DNA from: Maratus speciosus
Taxonomy: Eukaryota > Arthropoda > Arachnida > Araneae > Salticidae
DNA length: 64,000 nt
Assembly (NCBI GenBank): GCA_963932465.1
Contig: OZ010800.1
Location: 32,490,852-32,554,851 of the forward strand
Direction of reading: 5' to 3'
Shown: positions 36,436 through 48,587 of the stretch, in pieces
Numbering within the stretch: the stretch's first letter is position 1
Layout: every line of letters begins with the position of its first letter
The notes under the pieces: generated by a model
What the model saw: only the letters and a program-made list of their open reading frames with translations
The model's database searches: none
Told to the model about the DNA's origin: nothing
Program-made: the position numbers and the translations under genes

Positions 36436-37024
36436 CAGTGAACTCTCTCTATCTGAACACTCTCTAAGTAAACATCTTAGTTTTATGTACACATTTCGAC
36501 TATCCCGGTGAAACTCCAGAGGCCTAATAAACAAAAAAAAACTCATACATAAAATTGTTGCCATTTCACAAAAAGTAAATCATGATAATCAAATAAAGGA
36601 AATGAACAAAACAATCAATTTTTATGCAAAGAGATACAAGAAAAAATAATGCAAAACCATGTCACGTGATTTTCCTCTGTCGAGTTGAGATAAAAATAGA
36701 AAGATTACGCAACAGAAATGCCCTACCCTCCAGTGACAATAAAGAGACAAAAGATGTTAGACGGAGTGTTAAAAAAAGGATTATGATTTCTTTTCCGAAC
36801 ACCAGGGGTTGAGTACAGCATTGAATTTAGTTTTACATTGCACTGGCCGCCAAATCTAAATCCAGCACCTCATTCTCGGTAACTGGCATGGCTATACAGT
36901 CTATAAACTCAGTACATAGTCGTAGTAGTAATGTATTTACCAATCTCCCTCTATAATGAACACCACCATAATCTAAACATTTTTGTTCTGTCCCATGAGT
37001 AGTCAGAATAGGGAGAGTACACTG
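36436..37024. mobile_element. pogo/Tigger-like element
   Basis: The left end reads CAGTGAACTCTCTCTAT and the right end, inverted, CAGTGTACTCTCCCTATT, followed by internal words with the flavour of pogo-type ends (tctgaacactc; gtgttcattatagaggg). A short minus-strand frame runs inward from the right end to a stop at 36833 (ending VLDLDLAASAM). It is kept in the second copy and may be a transposase fragment, but I cannot identify it. Confidence 0.45.
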
Positions 37025-37808
37025 TATATTACTAAAACAACAGATATCGTTAGCGATTATAAATTAAAACATTTCTTTTACTTATTATTAACTAGTGTTA
37101 TGAAATAACTTAATGAGAAATACGGATTGCCACTGATACCTGCAAATAGATGAGTAGGATATCATGTAAAAAATGTTAATTTTAAACAACAAAATGGTCT
37201 TTCCACTTCTTAAAAAACTAGATAACATGTGCACTGCACGAGCATACACAATGTAAAAACAGAATAAAATTACTCACCTTTTAAAGGAATGTACCGATTA
37301 TCTTTGCAAGTAATACATTGCATGTACGTAATTGTATGTTTTGTAAAACATTTTTAATAAAAAAACAAACAAAAAAACAAACAAAAAAAAATGAGATGGT
37401 AGAGTACGGGAATACAGGGTAGAGCACATGACTGAATTTAGTTTTACATTGCACTGGCCGCCAAATCTAAATTCAGCACCTCATTCTCAGTAACTGGCAT
37501 TACTATACACTCTATAAACTCAATCCATAGTCGTAGTAGTAATGTATTTACCAATCTCCCTCTATAATGAACACCACCATAATCTAAACATTTTAGTTCT
37601 GTCCCATGAGTAGTCAGAATAGGGAGAGTACACTGTATATTACTAAAACAACAGATATCGTTAGCGATTATAAATTAAAATATTTCTTTTACTTATTATT
37701 AAGTAGTGTTATGAACTAACTTAAGGAGAAACACGGGTTGCCACTGATACCTGCAAATACATGAGTAGGATAACATGTAAGAAATGTAAATTTTAAACAA
37801 CAAAATGG
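36821..37808. repeat. Direct duplication of the pogo-like right half
   Basis: Bases 36821-37197 recur at 37432-37808 (offset 611) with about 95% identity by eye. The 234 bases between them are unrelated and end in an aaacaaac-rich tract. The high identity means a fairly recent duplication. Confidence 0.7.
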
Positions 37809-38022
37809 TTTGAGTTTTTTAAATGAGAGCTAAGAATTTAAAATGTTGTAATTTAATATCAATAGAAAGTTGATACTCCCCCCCCCCCCCCAATCTTGTA
37901 AGTTAAAAATTTGCTTTTGACATTAATATATCACATTTATAATATTATAAATAAGAATTAGACAATAGCACCATACATTTGATGGAAAAAATGTAATAAC
38001 TCCTTGTAATAATCCTTTATGT

Positions 38023-38852
38023 CATCGGTTCCGTAAACCTTTATTGGTACGCGACCCACCTTAAAGTAAAAAAAAATTTCGGCACCCAACTCATATGGGG
38101 CTATATCTAATATCAGTATGAAAATTTTGTATGACCTCTATAAGCTATCGGCTATCCGACCCGGTGAAAAAGGCAAATTTTCGTACGAAGGATGCACAAT
38201 AAACAAAAAGAAGAATTGGTAACCCCAATGTGAAGCTCAAAAATAATTAAAACAACAAATATAACGAAAAATACGTTTCATTATTATCAAAACATAACTT
38301 TACAAAAAGTGAGATTTCTGGCACTAGAGGATACATTTCTGGCACTGGACCTCATAGCTATGAGGGCGTCTATATCACAGTTAAAACTCGTTAATTTTAA
38401 CCTTAAGTCAGTTTCTACACGCAATTTGCTTCTGTTCTTGCTTCTCAAGTAGAGAAAGCACGTTCACACAAGTATATCGCGCCGAAATGTATCAAAGACC
38501 TCAAAGCTGATTATTTCTGGATATTCTGCTCCTGTGTTCATCGAAAAGGAAATTAAGAATTTTCGAGGGTTGCTTTAACGATTGCACGACTACTGACATA
38601 TCTCACAAACAGGTCATAATATACTCGTAATACTGAGTGTCTGTTTAAGAAAACACTGCCTTCTCACGAAGGTTTAGTTTACGCTAATAACTTTCATGAT
38701 TACTGCGGTTGTAAAATATTGTATTTGCTATATTTTTTCAAAAAGATGAAATAAAAGGTGTGTTTTTGTGGCAAAAGTCGATTGTTCCGCGCCCCACCAA
38801 AACACTCGCCGTGTCCTACCAGTGCGTCGCGAACCATAGGTTTGAATCGCTG
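38023..38852 (-). mobile_element. Decayed hAT transposon
   Basis: Both ends show the hAT style: catcggttccgtaaacc at 38023 and, inverted, cagcgattcaaacctatgg ending at 38852. Each is followed by a ggttcgcgac/ggtacgcgac block. Flanks ctttatgt and ctctgtgt match at 6 of 8 positions, a worn 8-bp target duplication. It encloses the transposase remnant at 38310-38570. Confidence 0.65.
38310..38570 (-). pseudogene. hAT transposase C-terminal remnant
   Basis: On the minus strand the block reading SKNRSKLRVETDLRLKLTSF, followed by CDIDALIAMRSSA, matches the RNRLxxExDLRLxLSxxxPDI end of the dimerisation domain in SCAND3/ZBED5-like hAT transposases. Upstream, EYPEIISFEVF is followed by a premature stop. 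The catalytic part is gone, so it cannot encode an active enzyme. Confidence 0.65.
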
Positions 38853-39343
38853 CTCTGTGTGATTAAAATTATAGAGTCACTTGAAATTATTAAACGTGGA
38901 TAGTATGCATGCACTGATAATTTATCTTTTAACAATTCAATGTTGCGGCATACTTTATTTCGCCCTCCTCCTTCCTTTCCACTGATATGGTTAGCTATAT
39001 TTTGTAACTATGATAACTGGTTGACGTTATTTCTTTCTCCAGTTAGATATTTTCATGAGTTCGCAAGCTATGTTTTCGGTTTTTTTTTTTTTACTTTTAA
39101 AGTACCGTAACCTCAGTTATCCTGAAGATGATAGCAGATGCGCTACGGAACGTCAATTATATCTTTATTTTAATATTTTTATGTGATATCATAAAGATAT
39201 ATTTCTTGTGTACTATTTAATAAGTTTCGTGTGGTTTAAATTCAAAGTTTTGTTTTATATTTTATAATAGTTTGCATAGAAGATGGATAATAGACGGTGT
39301 AATTATTATATAATTTATATTTTTTCTTGTTTATTTTTTATAG

Positions 39344-39509
39344 GTGCTCCTTTTTGAAACCTCCGTTGTGACCTCATATGAGGATCTCTTATATACATTG
39401 GACATTACAGATGAAAATAATGACATTGGCCACATAAAACCGTTGTTTTTTCTCATTACTTTTGCTGTGCTTCTGCTGTCTCATTTGTTTTTATATAAGA
39501 TATTTAAAG
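39344..39509 (+). CDS. Exon 2 of the diverged receptor (loop 2 and TM5)
   Basis: Acceptor tattttttatag at 39343 and donor AAAG|gtaaat at 39510; the exon enters in phase 0 and leaves in phase 1. Codes for residues 153-207: the end of helix 4, an acidic extracellular loop (residues 157-182, no cysteine, so the common helix 3-loop 2 disulfide is missing), then a helix at 184-206 ending in YKIFK. Its length and phase fit both neighbours exactly, which is the main reason for joining it to exons 36 kb and 9 kb away. Confidence 0.6.
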
Positions 39510-41904
39510 GTAAATATTTATATAATTATTTGTAGAGCATGCGTAGCGCCTAACCTTCTGTTTTTTTCTAAGTCTTATAAATATATTTTAAAGCAGAAAT
39601 TTTATTTAAAAAATGAAATCAAATATGATTATTGGTGCTGCAGAGACTCAAGATACAGTTTATTAAATAATTTTTCTTCTTCGGTTTTATTTAAAAATCA
39701 GCGACAGGCTGGCAGTAACTTGCATGTATTATTTTTGATATTTTATGTATTATTTTACATTGCATGCACTATTTTAGATGTATTGTATGAAAAAAGCCCT
39801 AACCAGACCTCTATTTTAATTGGCACAATAAAAAATTAAAAATATCGTTTTAAATCTTGCTAAATCTTTTATAGTTGTCTATGTTTTATTTTTCAATAGT
39901 CCGGCGACATGTTAAGGTATCAAAGTACGTTGAGCATACATTTTTAAAATAATAAGGCAAACATGTATAACACAGATTGTTTCAAATTTTAGATTAAGGT
40001 AAACGCACAAGCAGTGGGCCACTTAAAGACATTTATCTAATTATTAAAGTGTTAGTGAATTCGAAAAATTATATATATTTTCTGGCCTAGTCCCAACCTT
40101 TATGTATCAGTATAAACATTCAAAATTTCTAAATATATTCTTCGGAAAAAATAAAATTTTAAAAAAATGTTGCGTTCCTCTATGCTCCAGTAGTGGGAAT
40201 AGTAGAGTTCTGATGTATGAATCTTTAAGTGTTCGGTTTATCGAACAAATTACTGATAATGTAATAGAGTATATCAACAGTAGTTAAATGTAAAACAAAA
40301 CATAATTTTAAAGAAATAATGTTTTAAATAAATACGTATCTCTTAATGAAATCTCTAAGAATTTGTCAAAAAATCTGTTTTTGAAGATACTCTAGAAAAT
40401 ATAGAAATGAACCAGTAGAAAAAAAACAATTATTCCAAACAGTTTGGGGAAATTTAAAAATTTTATGATTGTCAATCAGATTTCTTTCAGCCGTTTTGAA
40501 AAAATTCATATTGGATTGTTTTCAAACTTTAAAAATTCGTGATCGAATACTGGTATGTTGTCTACTACGGGCGCACTTACCTTAATGCATAAAATGTGTC
40601 ATTTGGTAAGAAATAGCAAAACAATCGAAAAATCCGAACAGAAGTTTTCAGTAAAAAATAAGCACCAAGTACACCTTAATGTTCTCCTCAGAAAAAATAG
40701 TGATAGCTGGAGTTCGCACAAGTTAAAAGTCAAACATACCAAATCTTTCATTGAAAATGATTTCCTGCCACCTGCCCGTTAATGTCTTCTGGAGCATTTC
40801 CAAATTAAGAATTAAAAATTAAGCATTTATGAATTATTTATTAAAAGTAATATTAGAATGTAAAGAGGCGGATTCACATGGATACATTATAAGTAAAAGA
40901 TTTCTGATAAATACCATTGAATTTCAATTAACATTAGTTTTTATTAAGAATCATTAATCTCACGTTTGGTCTAATGGTCATTTTTTACGGTCTAAAGTCA
41001 TTGACAGGAAACCCAAGAAATAAAACAAAATTTACTTACTTCAAAATGAATAATAATGAAATCCTGTGCATTGCCGAAAGAGATTTTTTTCATTTCAACA
41101 TTTATTATAGTTTTCATGTATTAAAAGTCATTGCAATGACGTTAGAATGCACTTATCCCCTTTAAATTGTTAAAAACGGATAATTACGTTTTAGCAATTA
41201 GCTCTGTTGTAATATTATCCTTTGAATAGAGCTATTTTGTTATTTTTAACTTCTAAGCATTTAAATTGAAGTGGTTTTAAATGCTTTTTTTAATGTGTAT
41301 TATATTTTAGTACTTTGTGCCACAAAATGCCTAAAACGCTCAAAAAATGTAGTTGAGATGTTTTATACAATATTTTATACATTCTACAGAATTTGAAAAA
41401 CCCTCCAGAATGCATTAACGGCCAAGTCGCAGGAAGCAATTTTCAATGAAAGATTTGATATTTTTGGCTTTTAATTTTCGCGAATTCCAGATATCACTTC
41501 TTTTTCTGGCTGAAACATTAAGATGAACTTGTTGCTTTTTAAAAAAAATGAAAACTAGTTAAACGTAAATCTCGTAAATAGCATTATCGTTTCTCGCCAC
41601 TAGGAGATTTTATCTTTCGCATGTGTAAATTAGAAACGATGCTTTGATTTTCAAATATTTTAGTTTATGTTCTTATTTACGTATTTATTTATTTATATAT
41701 TTCAAATGAAATGAGTGAAGGGCAACTATTTTAAATGAAAGTTGTGTATTTTAAAGGAGATAGCAGAAAGATTTAGGTTTTTAAATGAAATGAATGCAAT
41801 ATGAACAACGGAGGTGGAAACACTATCACTTGCTCTTGATTAACATAAAAGTACATAATTCCTTTCTTTCATAATTGAGTCCACTGTCAATAGGTGTATT
41901 TTAT

Positions 41905-42110
41905 AGATGTAAATTTCCAACTGGGCGAAAAATGTCCGGACCAGAATTCGAACCCGGGACCTCCTGGCTGAAGCCGCCAGTGTGGTAAACAAATCATAAT
42001 AGATGTAAATGTATGACCACTGGCGGCTTCAGCCAGGAGGACCCTGGTTCGAATCCTGGTCCGGACATTTTTCGCCCAGTTGGAAATTTACATCTATTAT
42101 GATTTGTTTA
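41905..42110. repeat. Palindrome of two tRNA-derived halves
   Basis: Two inverted copies (41905-41983 and 42016-42094) each contain, read outward, a perfect 5-bp stem (ctggc/gccag) with a 7-base loop, a 5-base variable region, a T-arm with GGTTCGAAT and a tccggac acceptor-like end. That is the 3' half of a tRNA. A perfect 25-bp inverted repeat (41986-42010 and 42086-42110) brackets the right copy. The 5' tRNA half and A box are missing, so it is not a working tRNA gene; a tRNA-derived SINE or MITE is more likely. Confidence 0.6.
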
Positions 42111-43113
42111 CCAATTAGAATAATTGTGTTAAAATTAATCTAGGTGTATTTTAGCTAATACGATTTGCAACAAATAAAGTGTTTCTTGTGGAATGCCTCT
42201 AATGATATCACATTTACATGAAACCAGATTAGTTCCAATATCTTTTATGATCTGCGCTATCTTTGGTAGAGGACTTGATTATGGAAAATTCAAAAAAAGT
42301 ATCATTATTATTATCTAATCGCCTAGGATAATGTGTCAAGAGCGAAAAGAAGCGAAAAACGCTCTAAATTACGATTTCGATGGAATTGTTAAATGCAGAA
42401 ACTTGACATTTGGCATTGTAGTTACTTATACGATGTAAATGCTCTCTAAGAAAAGTTTAAAAAAAAAAAATGAAATTTAAAAGAATGAAATAAACGAAAA
42501 GCATTCTGAAATTGTTCTAAATTACGATTTCTATGGAAATGTTAAAGACAGAAATTTAAAATCTGGCGTGATAAATACTTATAAGATATAAGTGCTCTCT
42601 AAGAACAGTTTCTGTAAGATTCGAAATTTAAAAGGGGGAAATGAGTGAAAAGCATTCTAGAAACTTTCAAGTTTCGATTTATATAGAATCTTTGGTAATA
42701 CCAAACATATTTCAAAAGGAATGGCGGCAAAATGATGGTGAGAGCCTTTGCTACAATATGGGCTAATACTTTACGTCGGTGCCACTGCCATCTGAAGGGT
42801 GCAGTAGCGTAAAATGTTCTAAAATAGCGATTTTTGTGATTCTGAAGGGCTTAGAATTTGGCATAGTAACTATTTATAAGATCTAAATGTTCTCTAAGAA
42901 CAATTTCTAAAAATAACTGAAATTTAAAAGTGTGAAATGAGCGAAAAACCTTCTAAAGCGTTCTAAATTAAGATTTCTATATAATTGTTAAGGATAGAAA
43001 CTTAAAAATTGACATGGCTGTTACTTTAAAGACGGAAATGGTCGCACTGAACAGTTTAAAAATAGAATCGAGATTTAAATAGGCGTGAAAAGCGTTTGAA
43101 ATTCCGATTTCTA

Positions 43114-43496
43114 CACTGTAAAAAAAAAAATCTGTAGTTTTACAGATGTAAAGTTACATGCTTACTAAACTTTCACCTGTAACTGTACGAAAAAAGCTGC
43201 AAATCTACAAAACTAGTTTTTGTAAAGCTACAAAAATCTGTAACTTTACAAATGAATCTGCTAAAATTTCAGTAATCTTACTAAACTTTTATTTGTAACC
43301 CTGGATGCAGTTACATGAAAAGTTCTCGGAATCCCAGTTTCCAAGAAAATTCTTAGTAGCCTTACAGATTTTTTGATTTTCGGCGCAAAAGTGTGTCTGT
43401 TACATGAAATTTTGTTGTTGCCGTTACTTGAAAAGTTCTAGGAATCCCAGTTTCCTAGAAAAACTTTAGTAACTTCACAGATTTTTTTTTACAGTG
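43114..43496. mobile_element. CACTG-ended MITE, copy 2
   Basis: Ends CACTGTAAAAAAA and ttttttttacagtg, flanked by TA on both sides. Neighbouring minisatellite units (atttctatgg) show the empty site with a single TA. The interior is short, palindromic and repetitive (cctagaaaaactttagtaac). Confidence 0.65.
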
Positions 43497-43549
43497 TATG
43501 GAATTGAAAATAATAGAAACTTGAAATTTGGCATAGCTGCCACTTTTAA

Positions 43550-44123
43550 GGGGTTCCGGACACTTGTATCTTGTTAGTGTTAAATTTGTCATAATGATGG
43601 TGGCAGTAGTCTTATATGACACTTTATCTCCGGAACTGTTCCAAGGAATCAGCTTAAAGTTTCAAAGCTTATTCATACTTAAGCATTATATATTTTTATA
43701 ATAGATAGTTTAACCGAGTGATTGCTCGAAATTGGCTGTAATTATAATTTTACGTTTTTTTTTCCTAAAAGAATTAAAATAAAAAATTCATTAAAATATA
43801 ACAAATTTCAAATTACAAAAAGATTGTGTTAAACTATGTACATGTGTGAGAAAAACGTGTGCTAAAAGTTTCAAAAGTGTACTTGTAAAGTTTATGACAT
43901 AATGTGTCATTTAGGCAATACTTTTAATTTGTTTTAGTAGTTTGCAGTAAAAATCATAAAAAATATAATTACAGAAATTTCAAGAATCCCCTGTATTAAA
44001 GTATATACAAATATACAAGGCATAAGCTTCGAAAATTTCAGCAGACTCTTTGGAACAGTTCCTGAAATAAAGGGTCATTAATATGACAAATTTAACAGAC
44101 TAGTTACAAGTGTCCAAACTCCC
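43550..44123. mobile_element. TTAA-flanked MITE, copy 2
   Basis: Ends GGGGTTCCGGACACTTG and, inverted, gggagtttggacacttg, with TTAA at 43546-43549 and 44124-44127. The inverted similarity extends about 45 bp inward (ttaaatttgtcata). No gene. Confidence 0.65.
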
Positions 44124-45079
44124 TTAAGATGCAGCTAAAAGCACAGAACAGTTGTTTTCAAAAAATGAAATTGAAAAGGCTGCAGAGGAAAATTCATTCT
44201 AAATATATGATTTTTGTAATACTGAACGGACTAGAAACTTGAAATTTTGCCTTCGATTACTTTCAAGGTACAAATGCTTGCCATGAACGGTTTAAAAAAC
44301 AAATTGAAATTTAAAAGGGTGACATGAGAGAAAAACGTTGTAAGAACTGTCTAAATTATCATTTCTATGGGTTTTTACTTAATATTTGTATTAATTAATT
44401 CTATATCCATTTCATATTTAGGTGACATATTTGGAATTCTGATTTAGAAATTCTAACATTTCCATTAATGAATTATTCCACTGCCTTCAATATTAAAAAA
44501 TGGGATTATTATTAAATTCCAACTAAATTAACTGTCTTTAAAACCAATTAAAATCACTTAAAAATGTACAATTTATAGTTTGAGTTCATCACTATATAAA
44601 CGCTTATTTTGTCAAAAAAGACCAATTTTGGCTAAAGGAAATCAATTTAAAACCAATAAAAGCCACCATCGAGGCTGTTTATAATTTTAGACAGCTATTG
44701 CAACCTTTCAAAATAGTAAATTTTGTCCTCTGCTATTTATTACTTTTTGTGATTATTAATTTTACTTTCTGATCTCAGACCTAGACAACGTCGGTCAGGT
44801 CCGCTAGTATCCAATAAAAAATCTTTAAATTATTCCGATTATGAAAGATTAAACAGAAAGTCTGGCTGAGGAAAATAAAAGGTTAGTTACTCTTTCGTAA
44901 TTTGATCTGAAACATAGGTTTGCTTCAAATATGAACAATGTTAGTTACATTAAGCTTTTAAATTGAATGTGGATACTATTAAAAGACTATCACAAAAATA
45001 CTTTAAAGCCCTAAATCACGATTGCTATTTATTAAATTGGTTGCGGACACGATGATGAATGATTACCCGTTAGGTTTAA

Positions 45080-45289
45080 ACCTTTCAGGGGCAAAGCATT
45101 TTCAAAGCTAAAGTGTTGAAATAAATGAATGACACCAGGATTTACAAAAAATTTATTTTGAAAACAGAAAAAGGCGATATTTCACATATATATTACATGT
45201 AAAATATTTTACCAAAATTCTAGTGCCAATGTGGCGTTTGGGAATTAAGGTTAAATGGTTTCATAAACATAACCCCACCCCTGAAAGGG
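45080..45289. mobile_element. piggyBac-like MITE, copy 2
   Basis: Ends cctttcaggggcaaag and cccctgaaaggg with TTAA on both flanks (45076-45079, 45290-45293). Its body aligns with 31911-32121, including gttgaaataaatgaatg. Confidence 0.7.
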
Positions 45290-46315
45290 TTAACAGTCTC
45301 CTAATATGCTTGTTTTGGGGTGAATTTAATAAACTAATGCTATCGATTAGATTTGGATGTATATAGATAAGATCTTATATCTATATTACAGAATGACAGT
45401 GGAATCTGTTTTTCGGAAACAAAATTGGTAAAAAGATTCGATTTCTATATTAGATGACTCGGTTTACATTTTTATAAGTTTCTTATCCATCAAATGCAGT
45501 TGTTTATGGTTGGCAGATAAGTAAATACTGGTATTTGGATATTAGTATAACTTAAAGTCCTTGTGAAATCTATTACTTATACTAGTAATATCACAGTGTA
45601 AAATGAAATCCAAGCTATGTTGTAACCATTGGCATAATCAATAGGAAATAATAAATATAGATTTAATGAGACTAAGGATGGTTCAAGTGGCCGAGCCCTC
45701 TGAAGATATGTACTGTATTATCTAAAGATTTACCAGAATAAGCAGCTCATCGAGATTTTAAAATATCATTGGATAACAACATATTTAATTTAAAGCTTCT
45801 AATTTCGAAAACCTTCAATGTACTTTTTATTCTTATAAATATTTATATAATTAAAAATTTTTTTTAATTGTGGTTTGTTGGAATTTGAATATTACGCAAA
45901 GTGTGTTAAAAAAACAATTCACAGCAGACAATGAGGTTCCTCTGCAGATATACTAGTTATGATTTATGTGTTTTTGTGTGTGAGTGAGCAGAGCATGCCA
46001 ACTCCAAACGGTGCTTCCGTTTAACTTCTATTTCCTGAGTATGTTATTTACTTTTATCGCAAGAATTGAGCTGTGATAGAAAAAACTCTAAATACACTTC
46101 CAATGATCGTCCAAAACAAACAATAACTCTTTCGGAAGCTAATCGTATAGTTTTTCTATTAAAACAATTTAAAAATATATATGCTATTTGCAAAAATTTC
46201 CTAATTAAACGTAGTGGGATACCTTATAATGGAACCGCAAATTTAAAGAATACAAACGTAACACGAACAATTTCTTATCAATATTATGAAGAACAAACTT
46301 GTACGTCTGTATCGC

Positions 46316-46323
46316 TGACGTCA
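46316..46323. promoter_or_regulatory. Perfect CRE palindrome TGACGTCA
   Basis: A full consensus CREB/ATF site, followed by ttgacg 5 bases later. It lies inside intron 2 with no promoter features around it, so it may have no role. Confidence 0.2.
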
Positions 46324-47096
46324 TTTTGACGTTGACAACATCAGACGAGTAACTCTCTCTTTTATTGCAATAAAAAATTGCGCATTTTTAATTTTTACAC
46401 CATAGAATAGAGAAATAAATGTACTTTGAAGTGCATTAAAGGAAAAAAAAATCTATCGCAATTTGCTTGAAAAGTGTATCGCAATTTCATCTATTTTTTT
46501 ATTTTTAAAATAATTTTGAAGCATGATTATTTTAAAAAATCCATCTCATCGCATCCAGATGATTACGAAAGATAAATCCGTTTGAACTTAAATTAATATA
46601 AATATTTCAGCAATTGTTCCCTGCTTATATCCCACTACGAAATTAAAGTATCATCAATAAGTAAATAAAATACAAATGAAACACGAATTCAAGACAAGTA
46701 ATTGAATCATGCCCATAAACCTCTGCAATTATCATAATCAAAAGGCTGCAGATAGCGAAATCTTTGGCAATGTCTTTTCTGTTAACTCCTGGCAGGAAGA
46801 CAATACAAAAATATCGTTTTTAATAAGTTTCAAACTTTATTTTAATTTACAATTGCCATTTTTCATATGAAATGATTTTTGGTATTGATTTTGAGAAATC
46901 TAAATAAATATATTAAATGTAAAAAATATTTTATAGTTTTCAGTAATAATAATAAGAAGAAGAAAATCGCTTTCGCCTATATTCTGCAACCAGAGAAGTC
47001 CGGGTTGGATTCTAGAGTATCTACGAATCTAAAATGCCAGATATATAAATCTTTATGCATCTTTAATAATTTCTAGTTAGTGAGATTTAAAATATT

Positions 47097-47832
47097 TGAG
47101 GATCGACCGAAAAAAGTTTTTAAGACCGAAATTTAAACCAAAACCGAATTTTGGTAATCGTCCTATTTTCGGCCAAAAATGAAAATGTACAATTTTTTTA
47201 CTAATTAATACATACCTAAATATACATAATTATTAATTAATTATAAGTGTAATCATACGTGTGGGCCAACTTGGCTCACTGTTCGTCTGACAGAACATTT
47301 TTTTTCGTATAACAGAAAATGTAATTAATTCATCAATGACATAATATGATTTTCTAATTATAAGTGTATTTCATCTAATTAAAGAAATGTTTTACGTATA
47401 CATACCTCGATTTATCTTTTATAAGGATTTTTGTAACAGATCATCTGTTTAACTAGAACTTTCTAAAAAAGTGTTTGAAACACTTCTGTGGTTTCAAACT
47501 AAAAATTTCTATTCCTGTTATGTCTGTAGCTTTTAACGAGCACGTGAAAAAGTCGTCAAAATTTAGTCATATATGCATGAATTGCTTTATAATTTGTGCT
47601 CACGTCTTGAGTCAGTCATGACTGATGCACTCATACTCATAAACAGTGAAGTTCATAGCAATAAATTGTCTCAGTTGAGCCGATACAGGTCAAATCAATG
47701 AGTAATATTGAAAATTACCGAAGGAATAAACGAGATTTTAGAAATACAGATAGTTTCGGTATAGATTAGATCCGGCTGAATTTTCGGCAGCATTTTTTCC
47801 GAAATCGAAAACGAATTTTTGGTCGATCTCTG
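47097..47832. mobile_element. hAT MITE with perfect 8-bp target duplication
   Basis: aaaatatt at 47089-47096 and 47833-47840 flanks ends TGAGGATCGACC and, inverted, CAGAGATCGACC. The inverted similarity continues inward for about 40 bp (gaccgaaa-like words). 736 bp, no transposase. Confidence 0.7.
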
Positions 47833-48345
47833 AAAATATTTGACGAATGAAGCAATCATATACATTTCAGTAGGTGCTCATTGTTTTATACGATATACTT
47901 TGTTTATTGAGAGTGTTTTAGATGAAGATTTGAGGGGTGCTATTGATCTCATATTGGGGATTTTAAGATATTCGTTTTGAATTATGTATATTTTCCAAGC
48001 GTTGACAAAAATGTCTGAACCTTTCTACGTATCTAATGCATCAAAAATTTCAACTCTGGAAATACAAAACCATGGTTATCAGTATGGTATGGCAAACATA
48101 CATATAAATAAAAATAGAAGAAGAAGAAGTGAAATACATACTCAACCGTGTATTTATACAAATATTACAGGTAGAAGCTTGACATTCTATTGCATAATTT
48201 GATTCGGACTTTTACTATAAAGTTGCGAGGATTTTTAATTTTTTGGGAGAATGTAAATTAATTTTTCACTTTCCAAACATGAAAAAAAAAAGATATTTAT
48301 TGATTTCAATAATTTAAATTTATTTATTTTCCTTCTATTTTTCAG

Positions 48346-48587
48346 GAACTCAAGAAGAATTTATTCGACGAGCAGAAATAAAAATAATTCAGATTGACGC
48401 TTATTGTTTGGTGCAAATGAAACTTTGGCTTTCTTATTTAGTGCTTTCCACAAGTTCATATTTTTTTCCTGAGCTAAAACCTTTTATAGAATGTTTGAAC
48501 ATTGCATTTATTGAAAGTGGGCGCTTTTTTTTAAGCTTGAACCCCTTTATTGTAAGAAAAATTTTAGATAAAACACCATCTGAATAA
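48346..48587 (+). CDS. Exon 3 of the diverged receptor (TM6-TM7), ends at TAA
   Basis: Acceptor ctatttttcag at 48345; the exon enters in phase 1 and codes for residues 208-287. It starts with a charged loop (EEFIRRAEIKII), then helix 6 (about 226-248) with LWLSY at 234-238 in the place of the usual CWxPY. Next come a short loop (PELKP) and helix 7 (about 254-277) ending NPFIV, the counterpart of NPxxY with Tyr replaced by Val. A lysine (K233) inside helix 6 is unusual. The frame stops at TAA 48585-48587, ten residues after NPFIV, which would leave no helix 8 or cytoplasmic tail. Losses in NPxxY, CWxP and DRY suggest a receptor with altered signalling or a decaying copy. Confidence 0.62.

Larger units (their letters stand above)
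3086..39343 (+). other. Intron 1 of the receptor gene (36.3 kb)
   Basis: Bounded by gtaagc at 3086 and ttttttatag at 39343. It is filled with the transposons, minisatellites and nested candidate genes listed separately. Stretches with no recognisable feature, only AT-rich DNA with homopolymers, are about 10300-11150, 12430-13290, 15015-17190, 19170-20060, 25450-26220, 27700-27910, 28870-29690 and 34770-36430. Confidence 0.6.
42345..44400. repeat. Minisatellite of about 150-bp units with two inserted MITEs
   Basis: Diverged units carrying ctaaattacgatttctatgg, a gaaacttgaaatttggca-like phrase and gctctctaagaa start near 42345, 42493, 42645, 42935 and 43080 and resume at 44130-44400. The array is interrupted by elements at 43114-43496 and 43550-44123. 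Non-coding. Confidence 0.6.
39510..48345 (+). other. Intron 2 of the receptor gene (8.8 kb)
   Basis: From gtaaat at 39510 to ctatttttcag at 48345. It contains the tRNA-like palindrome, the 42-44 kb minisatellite with two MITEs, a piggyBac-like MITE and a hAT MITE. Between 39510 and 41900, and 45300-47085, I see only AT-rich DNA with short, unconvincing frames. Confidence 0.55.

Noticed and set aside
40102..40287. THAP-like zinc finger start (CCVPLC)
   Set aside because: Only the first cysteine motif fits; the later Cys-His pair and conserved proline-rich end are absent.
41905..42110. Functional tRNA gene
   Set aside because: The 5' half with D arm and A box is missing, and the anticodon loop lacks T at position 33.
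46066..46329. 87-codon plus-strand frame between receptor exons 2 and 3
   Set aside because: It lacks an ATG start and convincing splice sites, and inserting it would break the exact phase match between exons 2 and 3.
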